Assembly (NCBI RefSeq): GCF_014649115.1
Contig: NZ_BMSK01000003.1
Location: 372,001 to 436,000, forward strand
Direction of reading: 5' to 3'
Origin: Streptomyces eurythermus
GTDB lineage: Bacteria > Actinomycetota > Actinomycetes > Streptomycetales > Streptomycetaceae
Length of the DNA: 64,000 bases
Part shown: piece by piece, positions 56,652 through 64,000 of the stretch
How the letters are laid out: every line of letters starts with the position of its first letter
How positions within the stretch are numbered: the first letter of the stretch is position 1
Made by a program: the position numbers and the translations under genes
The notes under the pieces: generated by a model
Told to the model about the DNA's origin: nothing
Seen by the model: the letters and a program-made list of their open reading frames with translations, nothing else
The model's database searches: none

Positions 56652-59255
56652 GTGCAGGACAACGCGACAGAGGTGACCGCAGCGGGGATCGCCCGCCTCG
56701 CGGGAGTGGGCCGGGCCGCCGTCAGCAACTGGCGCCGCCGGCACGCCGATTTCCCGAAGCCGGTCGGCGGCACCGAGACCAGCCCGTCCTTCGCCCTCGC
56801 CGAGGTCGAGGCCTGGCTGCGCAAGCAGGGAAAACTCGCGGAAGTACCGCTGCGTGAACGCGTCTGGCAGCAACTCGCCGGCCACCCGGAGGGCCCGCTG
56901 ACGGCCCTGGTGCACACCGGCTGCGCGCTGCTGCTGATCCATGAGCGCCCCACGGTCTGGCTCGACGCGAGCGCCGGCTCCGACGCGAGGCTGGCCGCGA
57001 TGCTGCCGGGCGCGCTGGAGAAGGTGCTGACGCCGCGGGTGGGGGGCGTACGGGGGCGCGGGCGCAGGGGTGTTGGGGGTGCGAGCGCGAGTGCGAGTGG
57101 GAGAGCGGGCGCGGGGGTGGTCGCGGGTGCCGGTGGGGGTGTGAACGCGGCGTTCGGGCGGGCTGGTGTGAACGGGCCGAGCAACCCGCCCGCTGTGAAC
57201 GCCGGTTCCGCGTCGACCGGTGTGAACTCGGGGTCGTCGGCTTCCGGTGTGAACTCAGGTTTGTCGGCGGCCGGTGTGAACTCGGATCCGGCCGTCCCCG
57301 GTGTGAATCCCGAATCCACTGCGCCCGGTGTGAACTCCGCCCCCACCGCGCCCGCTGTGAACTCCTCGCCGACGGCGCCGATTGTGAACACCCCGCCGAC
57401 CGTTCACACCGCCCCACCCGTTCACAACAACCCGCCCCTTCACGGTAAATCAGCGGTTCACAACGCCTCAGCCGTTCACAACCGTCCCACCGTTCACAGC
57501 GCCGTCCCCGACACTCCGGCAGGCATCGCCGACAACCCCAGCGCCCCGCCCACCCCCAGCGCCCCCACCCCACCCCAAACCGCACCCGCCGCGCCGATCA
57601 CACCCACCACTCCGACCACACTCTCCACCCCAGCCCTCACCACCCCCACCGGCCCCCAACTCCTCCCCTCCGTCCCCCTCCTCCGCGGCGCCGCCGAACT
57701 CGCCGCCGAGATCGGCGCCCGGCAGACGTTCGAGTTCCTGCTGGGCCGGCACCTGGACGCGAACCCCCGCCAGTACACGCTCACCCCGGCCGAGTTGGCG
57801 GGTCTCATGGCCGACCTGGTTGGCCCGGCCCGCACCGTCCTGGATCCGGCCTGCGGCACCGGCGCCCTGCTGCGCGCCGTGGACCCCCGCCCCGGCCAGG
57901 AGCTGTACGCCCAGGACAGCGCGCCCGAACTCGCCGCGCTCAGCGCGCTGCGGCTGGCGCTGCACAGCCGGGCCACCGTGCGCGCCGCCGTCGGCGACAC
58001 CCTGCGCGCCGACGCCCACCCCGGGCTGCAGGCGGACGCGGTGCTGTGCCATCCGCCGTTCAACGAGCGCAACTGGGGCCATGACGAGCTCGCCTACGAC
58101 CCGCGCTGGGAGTACGGCTTCCCGGCGCGCACGGAGTCGGAGCTGGCGTGGGTGCAGCACGCGCTGGCGCGGCTGACCGACGGCGGTACCGCCGTCCTGC
58201 TGATGCCGCCGGCCGCCGCCTCCCGCCGTTCCGGGCGCCGGATCCGCGCCGATCTGCTGCGCCGGGGCGCGCTCAGTGCCGTGGTCGCGCTGCCGGTCGG
58301 CGCGGCACCGCCGTACAACATCCCGCTGCACCTGTGGGTGCTGCGCCGGCCCGACCGGACGCCGGCGGCGCCCGAGGTGCTGCTCGTGGACACCGGGAGG
58401 TTCGCCGGGGAGACGCGGGGCGGCCCGGACTGGGAGGCGGTACGGGAGGCCGTACTGGACGCCTGGCGTGCCTTCGCGCGTGAGGGGCGGCTCGCGGAGC
58501 GGCCCGGCCTCGCCCGTTCCGTGCCGGTGATCGAACTCCTCGACGACGACGTGGACCTCGCGCCCGCCCGCCATCTGCCGCCGGCCGCGGTGGCCGACGG
58601 CGCGGAGCAGCTCACGCGGGTGCGCGAGCGCCTGGGGGAGACCCTGCGCCTGACCGCGGACCTCACCCCGCCGCCCGCCGACCCGGCACCGGCCGCGCGC
58701 TGGACGCTGACCACGGTGGGCGAACTCGCGCGCGGGGGCGCGCTGGTGATGCGTACCGGCGGAAACGGCGGCCACGCGCGCGTGCCGGTGCTCACCGACC
58801 ACGACGTCCTCGCCGGGACGGCGCCCTCCGGCACGCTGCCCGAGAGCGAGGAGGAGGCCGTGCTGACCGAGCCGGGCGACGTCGTCGTACCCGTGCTCGG
58901 CGGGGGCGCGGTGGCGCGCGTGATCGACGGGGCGACGGGGGGCGCCGCCCTGGGGCGCAACCTGGTGCTGCTGCGCCCCGATCGCACGGCGCTCGATCCG
59001 TGGTTCCTGGCCGGGTTCCTGCGCGGTACCGCCAACAACCGGCAGGCCAGCAGCTACGCCTCCACGGCGACCCGGCTGGACGTGCGCCGGCTGCACCTGC
59101 CCCGGCTCCCGCTGGAGGAACAGCGCCGCTACGGCGCGCGCTTCCGGGCCCTGGACGAGTTCGAGCGGGCGCTCAGGCACGCGAGCCGGCTCGGGGAGCA
59201 GCTGGTGCGCGGGATGTACGACGGGCTCACCGACGGCACGGTGGCACCGGACTGA
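56652..59255 (+). CDS. N-6 DNA methylase-like protein with HTH and HsdS-like end
   Basis: An 867-residue protein. Residues 8-55 are an HTH (TAAGIARLAGVGRAAVSNWR). Residues 164-282 are a disordered region of Val-Asn and Val-His repeats. Residues 355-600 are an N6-MTase domain with motif I VLDPACGTGALL (Asp398) and, at motif IV, His467-Pro-Pro-Phe-Asn where Asn/Asp-Pro-Pro-Tyr/Phe is usual. The last 180 residues resemble a type I specificity subunit (LDPWFLAGFLRG, VRRLHLPRLPLEEQRRY). No restriction gene is adjacent. GTG at 56652 follows GAGGGGAG. Methylation activity is uncertain. Confidence 0.85.
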   Translation: MQDNATEVTAAGIARLAGVGRAAVSNWRRRHADFPKPVGGTETSPSFALAEVEAWLRKQGKLAEVPLRERVWQQLAGHPEGPLTALVHTGCALLLIHERPTVWLDASAGSDARLAAMLPGALEKVLTPRVGGVRGRGRRGVGGASASASGRAGAGVVAGAGGGVNAAFGRAGVNGPSNPPAVNAGSASTGVNSGSSASGVNSGLSAAGVNSDPAVPGVNPESTAPGVNSAPTAPAVNSSPTAPIVNTPPTVHTAPPVHNNPPLHGKSAVHNASAVHNRPTVHSAVPDTPAGIADNPSAPPTPSAPTPPQTAPAAPITPTTPTTLSTPALTTPTGPQLLPSVPLLRGAAELAAEIGARQTFEFLLGRHLDANPRQYTLTPAELAGLMADLVGPARTVLDPACGTGALLRAVDPRPGQELYAQDSAPELAALSALRLALHSRATVRAAVGDTLRADAHPGLQADAVLCHPPFNERNWGHDELAYDPRWEYGFPARTESELAWVQHALARLTDGGTAVLLMPPAAASRRSGRRIRADLLRRGALSAVVALPVGAAPPYNIPLHLWVLRRPDRTPAAPEVLLVDTGRFAGETRGGPDWEAVREAVLDAWRAFAREGRLAERPGLARSVPVIELLDDDVDLAPARHLPPAAVADGAEQLTRVRERLGETLRLTADLTPPPADPAPAARWTLTTVGELARGGALVMRTGGNGGHARVPVLTDHDVLAGTAPSGTLPESEEEAVLTEPGDVVVPVLGGGAVARVIDGATGGAALGRNLVLLRPDRTALDPWFLAGFLRGTANNRQASSYASTATRLDVRRLHLPRLPLEEQRRYGARFRALDEFERALRHASRLGEQLVRGMYDGLTDGTVAPD
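57140..57389 (+). repeat. Ten TGTGAAC sites at exact 27-bp period
   Basis: TGTGAAC starts at 57140, 57167, 57194, 57221, 57248, 57275, 57329, 57356 and 57383, with TGTGAAT at 57302. Every start is 27 bp from the next. The word covers the last base of one codon (GGT, GCT or ATT) plus GTG AAC. The 20 bases between sites differ from copy to copy. Confidence 0.95.
57402..57498 (-). repeat. Six inverted sites (GTTCACA) at exact 18-bp period
   Basis: GTTCACA starts at 57402, 57420, 57456, 57474 and 57492, with a variant CTTCACG at 57438. Every start is 18 bp from the next. It is the reverse complement of the preceding array's word. It encodes Val-His using GTT, a rare Val codon here, followed by a codon beginning with A. 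Confidence 0.93.
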
Positions 59256-59413
59256 TCCCGGCGCCGGCGGCCGGACAACGGTTCGGTACAGCCTCGATCA
59301 TTTGTCCGTGCCGGGCCATATGCTCGAAGCGACCATCGCACGAGGGGCGTGGTCCGCGCGCCCGCCGACCCGCCGGGCCGGCGGTACGCCCCCTTCCAGG
59401 ACCGGGAGCAGCC

Positions 59414-60142
59414 ATGCAAGGCCACGGCTACGGACAGCCGGTGACGCAGCCGCCGCACACCGCGTGGCTGGTCTGCCTGCGTGTGCTGTTCGTGGCGGTC
59501 GGGATCCTCACCCTCGGCTTCCTGTCCTGGGCGATGCTGCTGCGGCTGGCGATCGTCACGCGCCGGTCGCTGGACTGGGGGCTGTTCGTGGCGGTGCTGG
59601 TCGCCGACCTCCTGGCCGTCGTCCTGCTGGGGCTGGAGCCGGGCGACGAGGTCCACACCACGGGCGGTTATGTGGGCCTGATACTGGTGCTGGGCACCCT
59701 CGTGGGTTCGATCGCGTACTACTTGGCCGCCGACATCCAGCACTTCGCGCCGCGCCGACAGGTGTACGCGGGGGTGCCCGGGGCGCCGGCGTACGGCTAC
59801 CCGCCCGCCGCGGCGGCCTACGGCGCGACGACCGTACCGACCGCGCCGCCGGCACCGACGGCGTCCACACCGGCCGTACCCACCCCGGGCACCGCGCCGA
59901 CCGCGTCCACCCCGGCCGTACCCGCCGCCCCGGCCCCGCCCCGGGCGTCCGGCGCGCCGTACACCCCGCCCCCGGTGTCGCACACCCCGCCCCCGGCGCC
60001 GTACGCACCCGTGCCCGCGCCCCCGCCGGCCGCCCCGCTGCCGCGGCCCCAGGCGCCCGCGCGGATCGAGCAGGTGCGCGCGGAGCTGGACGAGCTGAGC
60101 GACTACCTGCGCCGGCAGGACGGCCACGAGGGCGGTCGGTGA
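59414..60142 (+). CDS. Membrane protein in operon with Ser/Thr kinase
   Basis: A 242-residue protein. Three hydrophobic helices (LVCLRVLFVAVGILTLGFLSW, LFVAVLVADLLAVVLLGL, VGLILVLGTLVGSIAYYLA) are followed by a Pro/Ala/Thr-rich cytosolic tail and a short C-terminal helix (RIEQVRAELDELSDYLRRQ). ATG at 59414 follows GGGAGC. The stop overlaps the kinase start (GTGA), so it could be the kinase's anchor or substrate. Confidence 0.85.
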   Translation: MQGHGYGQPVTQPPHTAWLVCLRVLFVAVGILTLGFLSWAMLLRLAIVTRRSLDWGLFVAVLVADLLAVVLLGLEPGDEVHTTGGYVGLILVLGTLVGSIAYYLAADIQHFAPRRQVYAGVPGAPAYGYPPAAAAYGATTVPTAPPAPTASTPAVPTPGTAPTASTPAVPAAPAPPRASGAPYTPPPVSHTPPPAPYAPVPAPPPAAPLPRPQAPARIEQVRAELDELSDYLRRQDGHEGGR

Positions 60143-61674
60143 GCGTGGCGACGGGACGAGTCGTCGCCGGCCGTTACGAACTGTCCACGCTCATCGGGCA
60201 GGGCGGCATGGGCCAGGTCTGGACGGCGTACGACCAGCGGCTGGACCGGCGCGTGGCGGTGAAGCTGCTGCGTCCGGACAAGGTGGCGGGCCAGGAGACG
60301 GACGAGCTGCGCCGCCGGTTCCTGCGCGAGTGCCGGATCACCGCGCAGGTGGACCACCCCGGCCTGGTGACGGTGCACGACGCGGGCAGCGAGGGTGACG
60401 AGCTGTTCCTGGTCATGCAGTACGTGGACGGCGCCGACCTGTCCGACCACCTCGCCGAGCACGACCCGTACCCGTGGCCGTGGGCGGTCGCGGTGGCCGC
60501 GCAACTGTGCGCCGTGCTGAGCGCCGTGCACGCCGTGCCGATCGTGCACCGTGACCTCAAGCCGCGCAACGTGATGGTGAAGCAGGACGGCACGGTCACC
60601 GTCCTCGACCTGGGCGTGGCCTCGGTGATGGACACCGACACCACCCGGCTGACGCACACCGGCTCCCCGATCGGCTCGCCCGCCTATATGGCGCCCGAGC
60701 AGGCGATGGGCGGAGCGGTCGGCCCGTACACCGACCTGTACGCGCTCGGTGTGCTGATGCACGAACTGCTCAGCGGGGAGGTGCCGTTCGCCGGGTCCAC
60801 GGCGCTCGGTGTGCTGCACCGGCATCTGTACGAGCCGCCGCTGCCCGTGCGCCGGATCCGCCCCGAGGTCCCCGAGGCGCTGGAGACCCTGGTGCTGCGC
60901 CTGCTGGCCAAGGACCCGCAGCACCGGCCGGCGTCCGCGCAGGAGGTCTACGAGGACCTGGCGCTGCTGCTGCCGGAGCGCGGCACACCCACCGGGGCGC
61001 CCTTGGATCCCACGCGCCCCTTCCTGCGTCCGCACGCCCCCTGGCCGGACCGCGCGCGGATCCCCGCGCACCAGCCCGCCCCGGTCGCGCCCGCGCCGCA
61101 GGCGGTCGAGAAGCCCGATGTCGCCGCCGCCGTGGACGAGGTGAAGCGGCTGCTGGGCGAGGGCCGTATCACGCAGGCCGTGGACATCCTGGGCGCGATC
61201 CTGCCGGCCGCCGCCGAACAGCACGGCGAGCGTTCGCCGGTGGTACGTACCCTGCGCAAGCAGTACGCGGCCACGCTGCTGGACGACGGCCAGTACCGGC
61301 GCGCGCTGCCCGAACTGCGCCGGCTCGCCGACGAGCGCGCCGCCGAGGCGGGCCAGGCGGACGCGCAGGCACTGCGCTACCGCTACGAGGCCGCGCAGTG
61401 CCTGGAGCAGCTGGGCGAACCGGCGGCGGCGCTCGCCGAGTACCGAGCGCTGCTGCCGTACTACGAGAACCAGTACGTCTCCGGGGATCCAGGGCTCGCC
61501 CACGAGGTGCGCCGGCGCGTCGGTCATCTGCTGCTCGCGCTCGGCGACCGGCCGGCCGCCCACGACACGCTCGCGCGGCTGGTGATGGACGTCGAGCGGC
61601 TGCACGGACCCGGTCATCCACTGGCCGTGGAGGTGCGGCGGACCCTCCAGTGGCTCGGACAGGTGCGCGGATAG
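60139..61674 (+). CDS. Soluble Ser/Thr protein kinase with TPR-like C-terminus
   Basis: A 511-residue protein. The glycine loop is LIGQGGMGQVWTA, the ATP-binding Lys is in VAVKLL, the catalytic loop is HRDLKPRNVMV, and the activation segment ends GSPAYMAPEQ. The usual DFG is DLG (VLDLGVASVMD). From about residue 330 the protein is helical with TPR-like units (DDGQYRRALPELRRLADERA, LGEPAAALAEYRALLPYYEN). No membrane segment is present, unlike most PknB-type kinases. GTG at 60139 overlaps the upstream membrane-protein stop. Confidence 0.92.
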   Translation: MSVATGRVVAGRYELSTLIGQGGMGQVWTAYDQRLDRRVAVKLLRPDKVAGQETDELRRRFLRECRITAQVDHPGLVTVHDAGSEGDELFLVMQYVDGADLSDHLAEHDPYPWPWAVAVAAQLCAVLSAVHAVPIVHRDLKPRNVMVKQDGTVTVLDLGVASVMDTDTTRLTHTGSPIGSPAYMAPEQAMGGAVGPYTDLYALGVLMHELLSGEVPFAGSTALGVLHRHLYEPPLPVRRIRPEVPEALETLVLRLLAKDPQHRPASAQEVYEDLALLLPERGTPTGAPLDPTRPFLRPHAPWPDRARIPAHQPAPVAPAPQAVEKPDVAAAVDEVKRLLGEGRITQAVDILGAILPAAAEQHGERSPVVRTLRKQYAATLLDDGQYRRALPELRRLADERAAEAGQADAQALRYRYEAAQCLEQLGEPAAALAEYRALLPYYENQYVSGDPGLAHEVRRRVGHLLLALGDRPAAHDTLARLVMDVERLHGPGHPLAVEVRRTLQWLGQVRG

Positions 61675-61748
61675 ATTGTCCGTCGGCTTCGTCAGGCACG
61701 CACGCACGCACGCGCGCGAGCCGCCGTACAAGAACAGGGGTGGGAATC

Positions 61749-62576
61749 ATGGCCGGACACCGGCAGTCCAAGAAGCGCAGATACATCGCGTGGGGAGCGG
61801 TCGGCGTGGTGGTGGCCGCCGGGGCCGGCATCGCCGCCCAGACCTCCATGGCCGCTACCAGCTGGCCCGCGCAGAAGACGTTCACCGGCCGCGCCTTCGA
61901 CACCTGCACCGCGCCCTCTCTGTCCGCGATGAAGGCATGGCACACCGGTTACTACGGCGCCGCCGCCGTCTACGTGGGCGGCAAGAACCGCGGCTGCGCC
62001 CAGCCCAACCTCACCGCCTCGTGGGTGAAGTCGGTGAACTCTCTCGGCTGGAAGCTCATCCCGATCTACGTCGGCGCGCAGCCGCCCTGCCAGACCGGCT
62101 CCAGCCCCGAGAAGCTGACCGCCGCGACGGCCGCCTCGCTGGGCACGAAGGACGCCAACGACGCCGTGGCGAAGGCGTCCGCGCTCGGCATGAAGGCCGG
62201 CAGCCCCATCTACCTCGACATGGAGGCGTACGACATCGGGAACAAGGCGTGCAACGACGCCGTCCTGACGTACGTGCGCTCCTTCACGAAGACGCTGCGC
62301 GCCAAGACCTACCGCGGCGGCTACTACGGCTTCACCAGCTCCAGCGCCAAGGCCGTCGCCACCGCCGCGGACAAGAACGACCTGCCGGGCAACCTCTGGT
62401 ACGCGCTGTACGACAAGAAGGACACGACGACGGCGGACTGGCCGTGGGGCGCCGGTCAGTTCACCCCGCACAGCCGCGGCCACCAGTACCTGGTCAACAG
62501 CAAGGAGACCCGCGGCGGTGTCACGCTGACCGTCGACCGGGACTCCTGGGACGCGCCGGTGGCCATCATCGGCTGA
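61749..62576 (+). CDS. Secreted DUF1906 (glycoside hydrolase-like) protein
   Basis: A 275-residue exported protein. The signal (KKRRYIAWGAVGVVVAAGAGIAAQTSMAA) has a basic start that may be Tat-type, as for the Mycobacterium relative Rv2525c. The TIM-barrel-like domain begins GRAFDTCTAPSLSAMKAW and contains GWKLIPIYVG, IYLDMEAYD (acidic pair) and GYYGFTSS. DUF1906 proteins are thought to act on cell-wall glycans. The start at 61749 is the first in-frame ATG. Confidence 0.88.
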   Translation: MAGHRQSKKRRYIAWGAVGVVVAAGAGIAAQTSMAATSWPAQKTFTGRAFDTCTAPSLSAMKAWHTGYYGAAAVYVGGKNRGCAQPNLTASWVKSVNSLGWKLIPIYVGAQPPCQTGSSPEKLTAATAASLGTKDANDAVAKASALGMKAGSPIYLDMEAYDIGNKACNDAVLTYVRSFTKTLRAKTYRGGYYGFTSSSAKAVATAADKNDLPGNLWYALYDKKDTTTADWPWGAGQFTPHSRGHQYLVNSKETRGGVTLTVDRDSWDAPVAIIG

Positions 62577-62727
62577 CCCGGCGGTCCGTTCCCCGAGCGG
62601 CGCGGCGGTGCCCGAAGCGGGTGCGAATCGTTGGTCGAATGGGTTGGCCGCGGCCAGCCCACTGCCTACCATCGATCACCGCAAGACCTTGTGCACCGTC
62701 GCACAATCTCCCCCCAGGAGGTTCACC

Positions 62728-63381
62728 TTGCACCGCCGCCGTCGCACCGCGCTCGTCCTCACCGCCGCGATCGTCGCCGCGGCCCCCCTGCTGACCGCCT
62801 GCGGAAGCGAGGCGCACCCGGGCGCCGCGGCCGTCGTCGGCGGGCAGCGGATCACCGTGGCCCAGCTGGAGAACCGGGTCGAGGAGGTCCGCCGGGCCCA
62901 GCGGGCCGCGGTACCGGACGAGACGCAGTACCAGCAGGTCGTCTCCTCCACCAGCAGTCTCACCCGGGACACCCTGCACAACATGGTGCTCGACCGGGTG
63001 CTGCACCGCGCCGCCCGGGACAAGGGCGTCACGGTCACCCGCGCGGAGATCCAGCGGATGCGCGCGGGCCTGGAGCAGCAGGCCGGCGGCGGCAGGGGCC
63101 TGGAGACGGCCTGGCTGCAGAAGTACGGCATCGCACCGGCCCGCCTCGACGACAATCTGCGTCTGCAACTGGAGGCGCAGAAGCTCGCCGCCGAGCTCGG
63201 CACCGACACCAGCCAGCCCGCGTTCTGGCAGGCCCTGTCCAAGGCGTCCACGGAACTCCACGTGGACCTCAACCCGCGCTACGGCTCCTGGGACGTGCAG
63301 AAGAGCAGCCGGGTGGACGCCAAGACGCCATGGGTACGGGAGGTCACGGCGGCGGCGGGCGGACAGCCGGTGACGACGTAG
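62728..63381 (+). CDS. SurA N-terminal-like chaperone lipoprotein
   Basis: A 217-residue protein. The TTG start at 62728 is supported by AGGAGG 7 bp upstream. The lipoprotein signal ends in LLTACG (Cys26). The mature part has the SurA-N pattern AAVVGGQRITVAQLENRVEEVRR, LHNMVLDRVLHRAARDKGVTVTRAEIQRM. No parvulin PPIase domain follows, so it is a chaperone-like form. It sits just before mazG, as in many Streptomyces. Confidence 0.85.
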   Translation: MHRRRRTALVLTAAIVAAAPLLTACGSEAHPGAAAVVGGQRITVAQLENRVEEVRRAQRAAVPDETQYQQVVSSTSSLTRDTLHNMVLDRVLHRAARDKGVTVTRAEIQRMRAGLEQQAGGGRGLETAWLQKYGIAPARLDDNLRLQLEAQKLAAELGTDTSQPAFWQALSKASTELHVDLNPRYGSWDVQKSSRVDAKTPWVREVTAAAGGQPVTT

Positions 63382-63557
63382 GCGGGGAGCGGGCGGGGCG
63401 GTGGCCCGGTGCGGAGCCGGAGCCGGTGCGGAGCCAGAGCCGGAGACGGGGCGGAAGCGGAACCGGAAGCGGAATCTCCGGTCGTACGATCACACGAGCA
63501 CCTGGGCCCTGTGGATAACTCCGTCCGCCCTTGCGCGGCGTGGGTTACGTTCGGATC

Positions 63558-64000
63558 GTGAACGAATCCAGCGCCGAAGCCCGCCCCGAGCCCAGCCCCG
63601 CCCCCGGCCGGGAATCCGCCCCTGGCCGCGTCGTCCTGCTGACCACCAGCCACCGCGTCGCCCCCGGCCTGCTGTCCTGGCCCGCCTGGCAGGCCCTGCG
63701 CACCGCCGACACCGTGCTGTGCGCGGACGGCGCGCACCCGCAGCTGCCGTATCTGCGTGAGGCCGGGATAGCGGTCACGGAGGCGTCCCCCACCGCGCGG
63801 GAACTGGTCGACGCCTGTGCCGGCGGACGGACGGTGGTGGTCGTGGCCACCGGCGAGGGCGAACCGGCGCTCACCGACGGCCTCGCCCGGCTGGCCGGCT
63901 CCGGCCGGGTCGCCATGCCGGAGCTGGAGCTGCTCCCCGCCTCCTACGACCTGCCCGGCGCCCGTCTGCTGGACCTGGTGCAGGTCATGGACCGCATCCG
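63558..64000 (+). CDS. mazG: MazG nucleoside triphosphate pyrophosphohydrolase, 5' part
   Basis: The frame runs off the right edge; 147 residues are visible. Residues 22-125 are the tetrapyrrole-methylase-like leader found in actinobacterial MazG proteins (RVVLLTTSHRVAPGLLSWPAW). The MazG domain starts at GARLLDLVQVMDRIR at the window end. GTG at 63558 is the start; a TACGTT about 7-12 bp upstream may be the -10 of a leaderless message. It would clear aberrant NTPs. Confidence 0.8.
   Translation, partial: MNESSAEARPEPSPAPGRESAPGRVVLLTTSHRVAPGLLSWPAWQALRTADTVLCADGAHPQLPYLREAGIAVTEASPTARELVDACAGGRTVVVVATGEGEPALTDGLARLAGSGRVAMPELELLPASYDLPGARLLDLVQVMDRI

Noticed and set aside
57140..57498. CRISPR array
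   Set aside because: The repeated word is only 7 bp, the unit is in frame within a long gene, spacers are of codon length, and no cas genes are near.
57140..57498. ParB parS cluster
   Set aside because: The sites are TGTGAAC, not the 14-bp parS palindrome GTTTCACGTGAAAC, and most are single half-sites.
56652..59255. Complete restriction-modification system
   Set aside because: No endonuclease or HsdR-like gene lies nearby, and motif IV is altered.
61690..61715. CACG microsatellite as a functional element
   Set aside because: A short run of CACG units before the DUF1906 gene; too short and simple to call a feature.

Overview
The window is a chromosomal segment of a Streptomyces-like actinomycete. 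The evidence is very high GC, codons ending in G or C, many GTG starts, proline-rich cytosolic tails on membrane proteins, and marker genes usual for this genus: a protein O-mannosyltransferase, an RpfB-like factor, a galTEK operon, a two-histidine-kinase-style LuxR regulator set, SurA next to MazG, and a 'cellulose-binding' coiled-coil protein. All identifications are by reading; no database was searched.

Left part (1-34 kb) is mostly conserved housekeeping. It holds pmt and rsmI (divergent), a zinc-ribbon protein, tatD, rpfB, rsmA-ispE, an Uma2 nuclease-like gene, an ABC-F ATPase, two paralogous beta-propeller membrane proteins and a LuxR regulator whose receiver domain lacks its phosphorylation residues. 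Next come a sodium:solute symporter divergent from galT-galE-galK, a GNAT enzyme, a second LuxR regulator, a MarR/tam pair, a desaturase-TetR operon, ppc, then pth, rplY, prs, glmU and a tRNA-Gln on the minus strand. Several divergent promoter regions carry clear operator-like repeats.

Middle part (33.7-42.6 kb) is the accessory block. It has a double-HTH protein with a LAGLIDADG-like C-terminus beside tRNA-Gln, an orphan sensor kinase, and a cluster of toxin/immunity-type domains: a YwqJ-like deaminase with a SUKH-3 protein, a WHH-nuclease/SUKH protein, and a 993-residue YrhB/deaminase/SUKH-4 protein. A coiled-coil protein follows. In this block the plus strand is G-rich whichever way the genes point, while in 25-33 kb it is C-rich.

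Right part (42.6-64 kb) holds a DHA2 exporter, an ABC exporter (ATPase plus FtsX/MacB-type permease), mfd, a MerR regulator, an SDR enzyme behind a MerR-type operator, a secreted HNH-type lipoprotein, envelope lipoproteins, an N-6 DNA methylase-like gene, a membrane protein with a soluble Ser/Thr kinase, a secreted DUF1906 protein, a SurA-like lipoprotein and the start of mazG.

The most striking signal is inside the methylase-like gene. The 7-mer TGTGAAC occurs ten times (nine exact) at an exact 27-bp period, followed by its reverse complement six times (five exact) at an exact 18-bp period. The same two motifs form a perfect palindrome in the gene's own promoter region. Codon choice around the motifs indicates that the DNA word itself, not only the protein, is being conserved.
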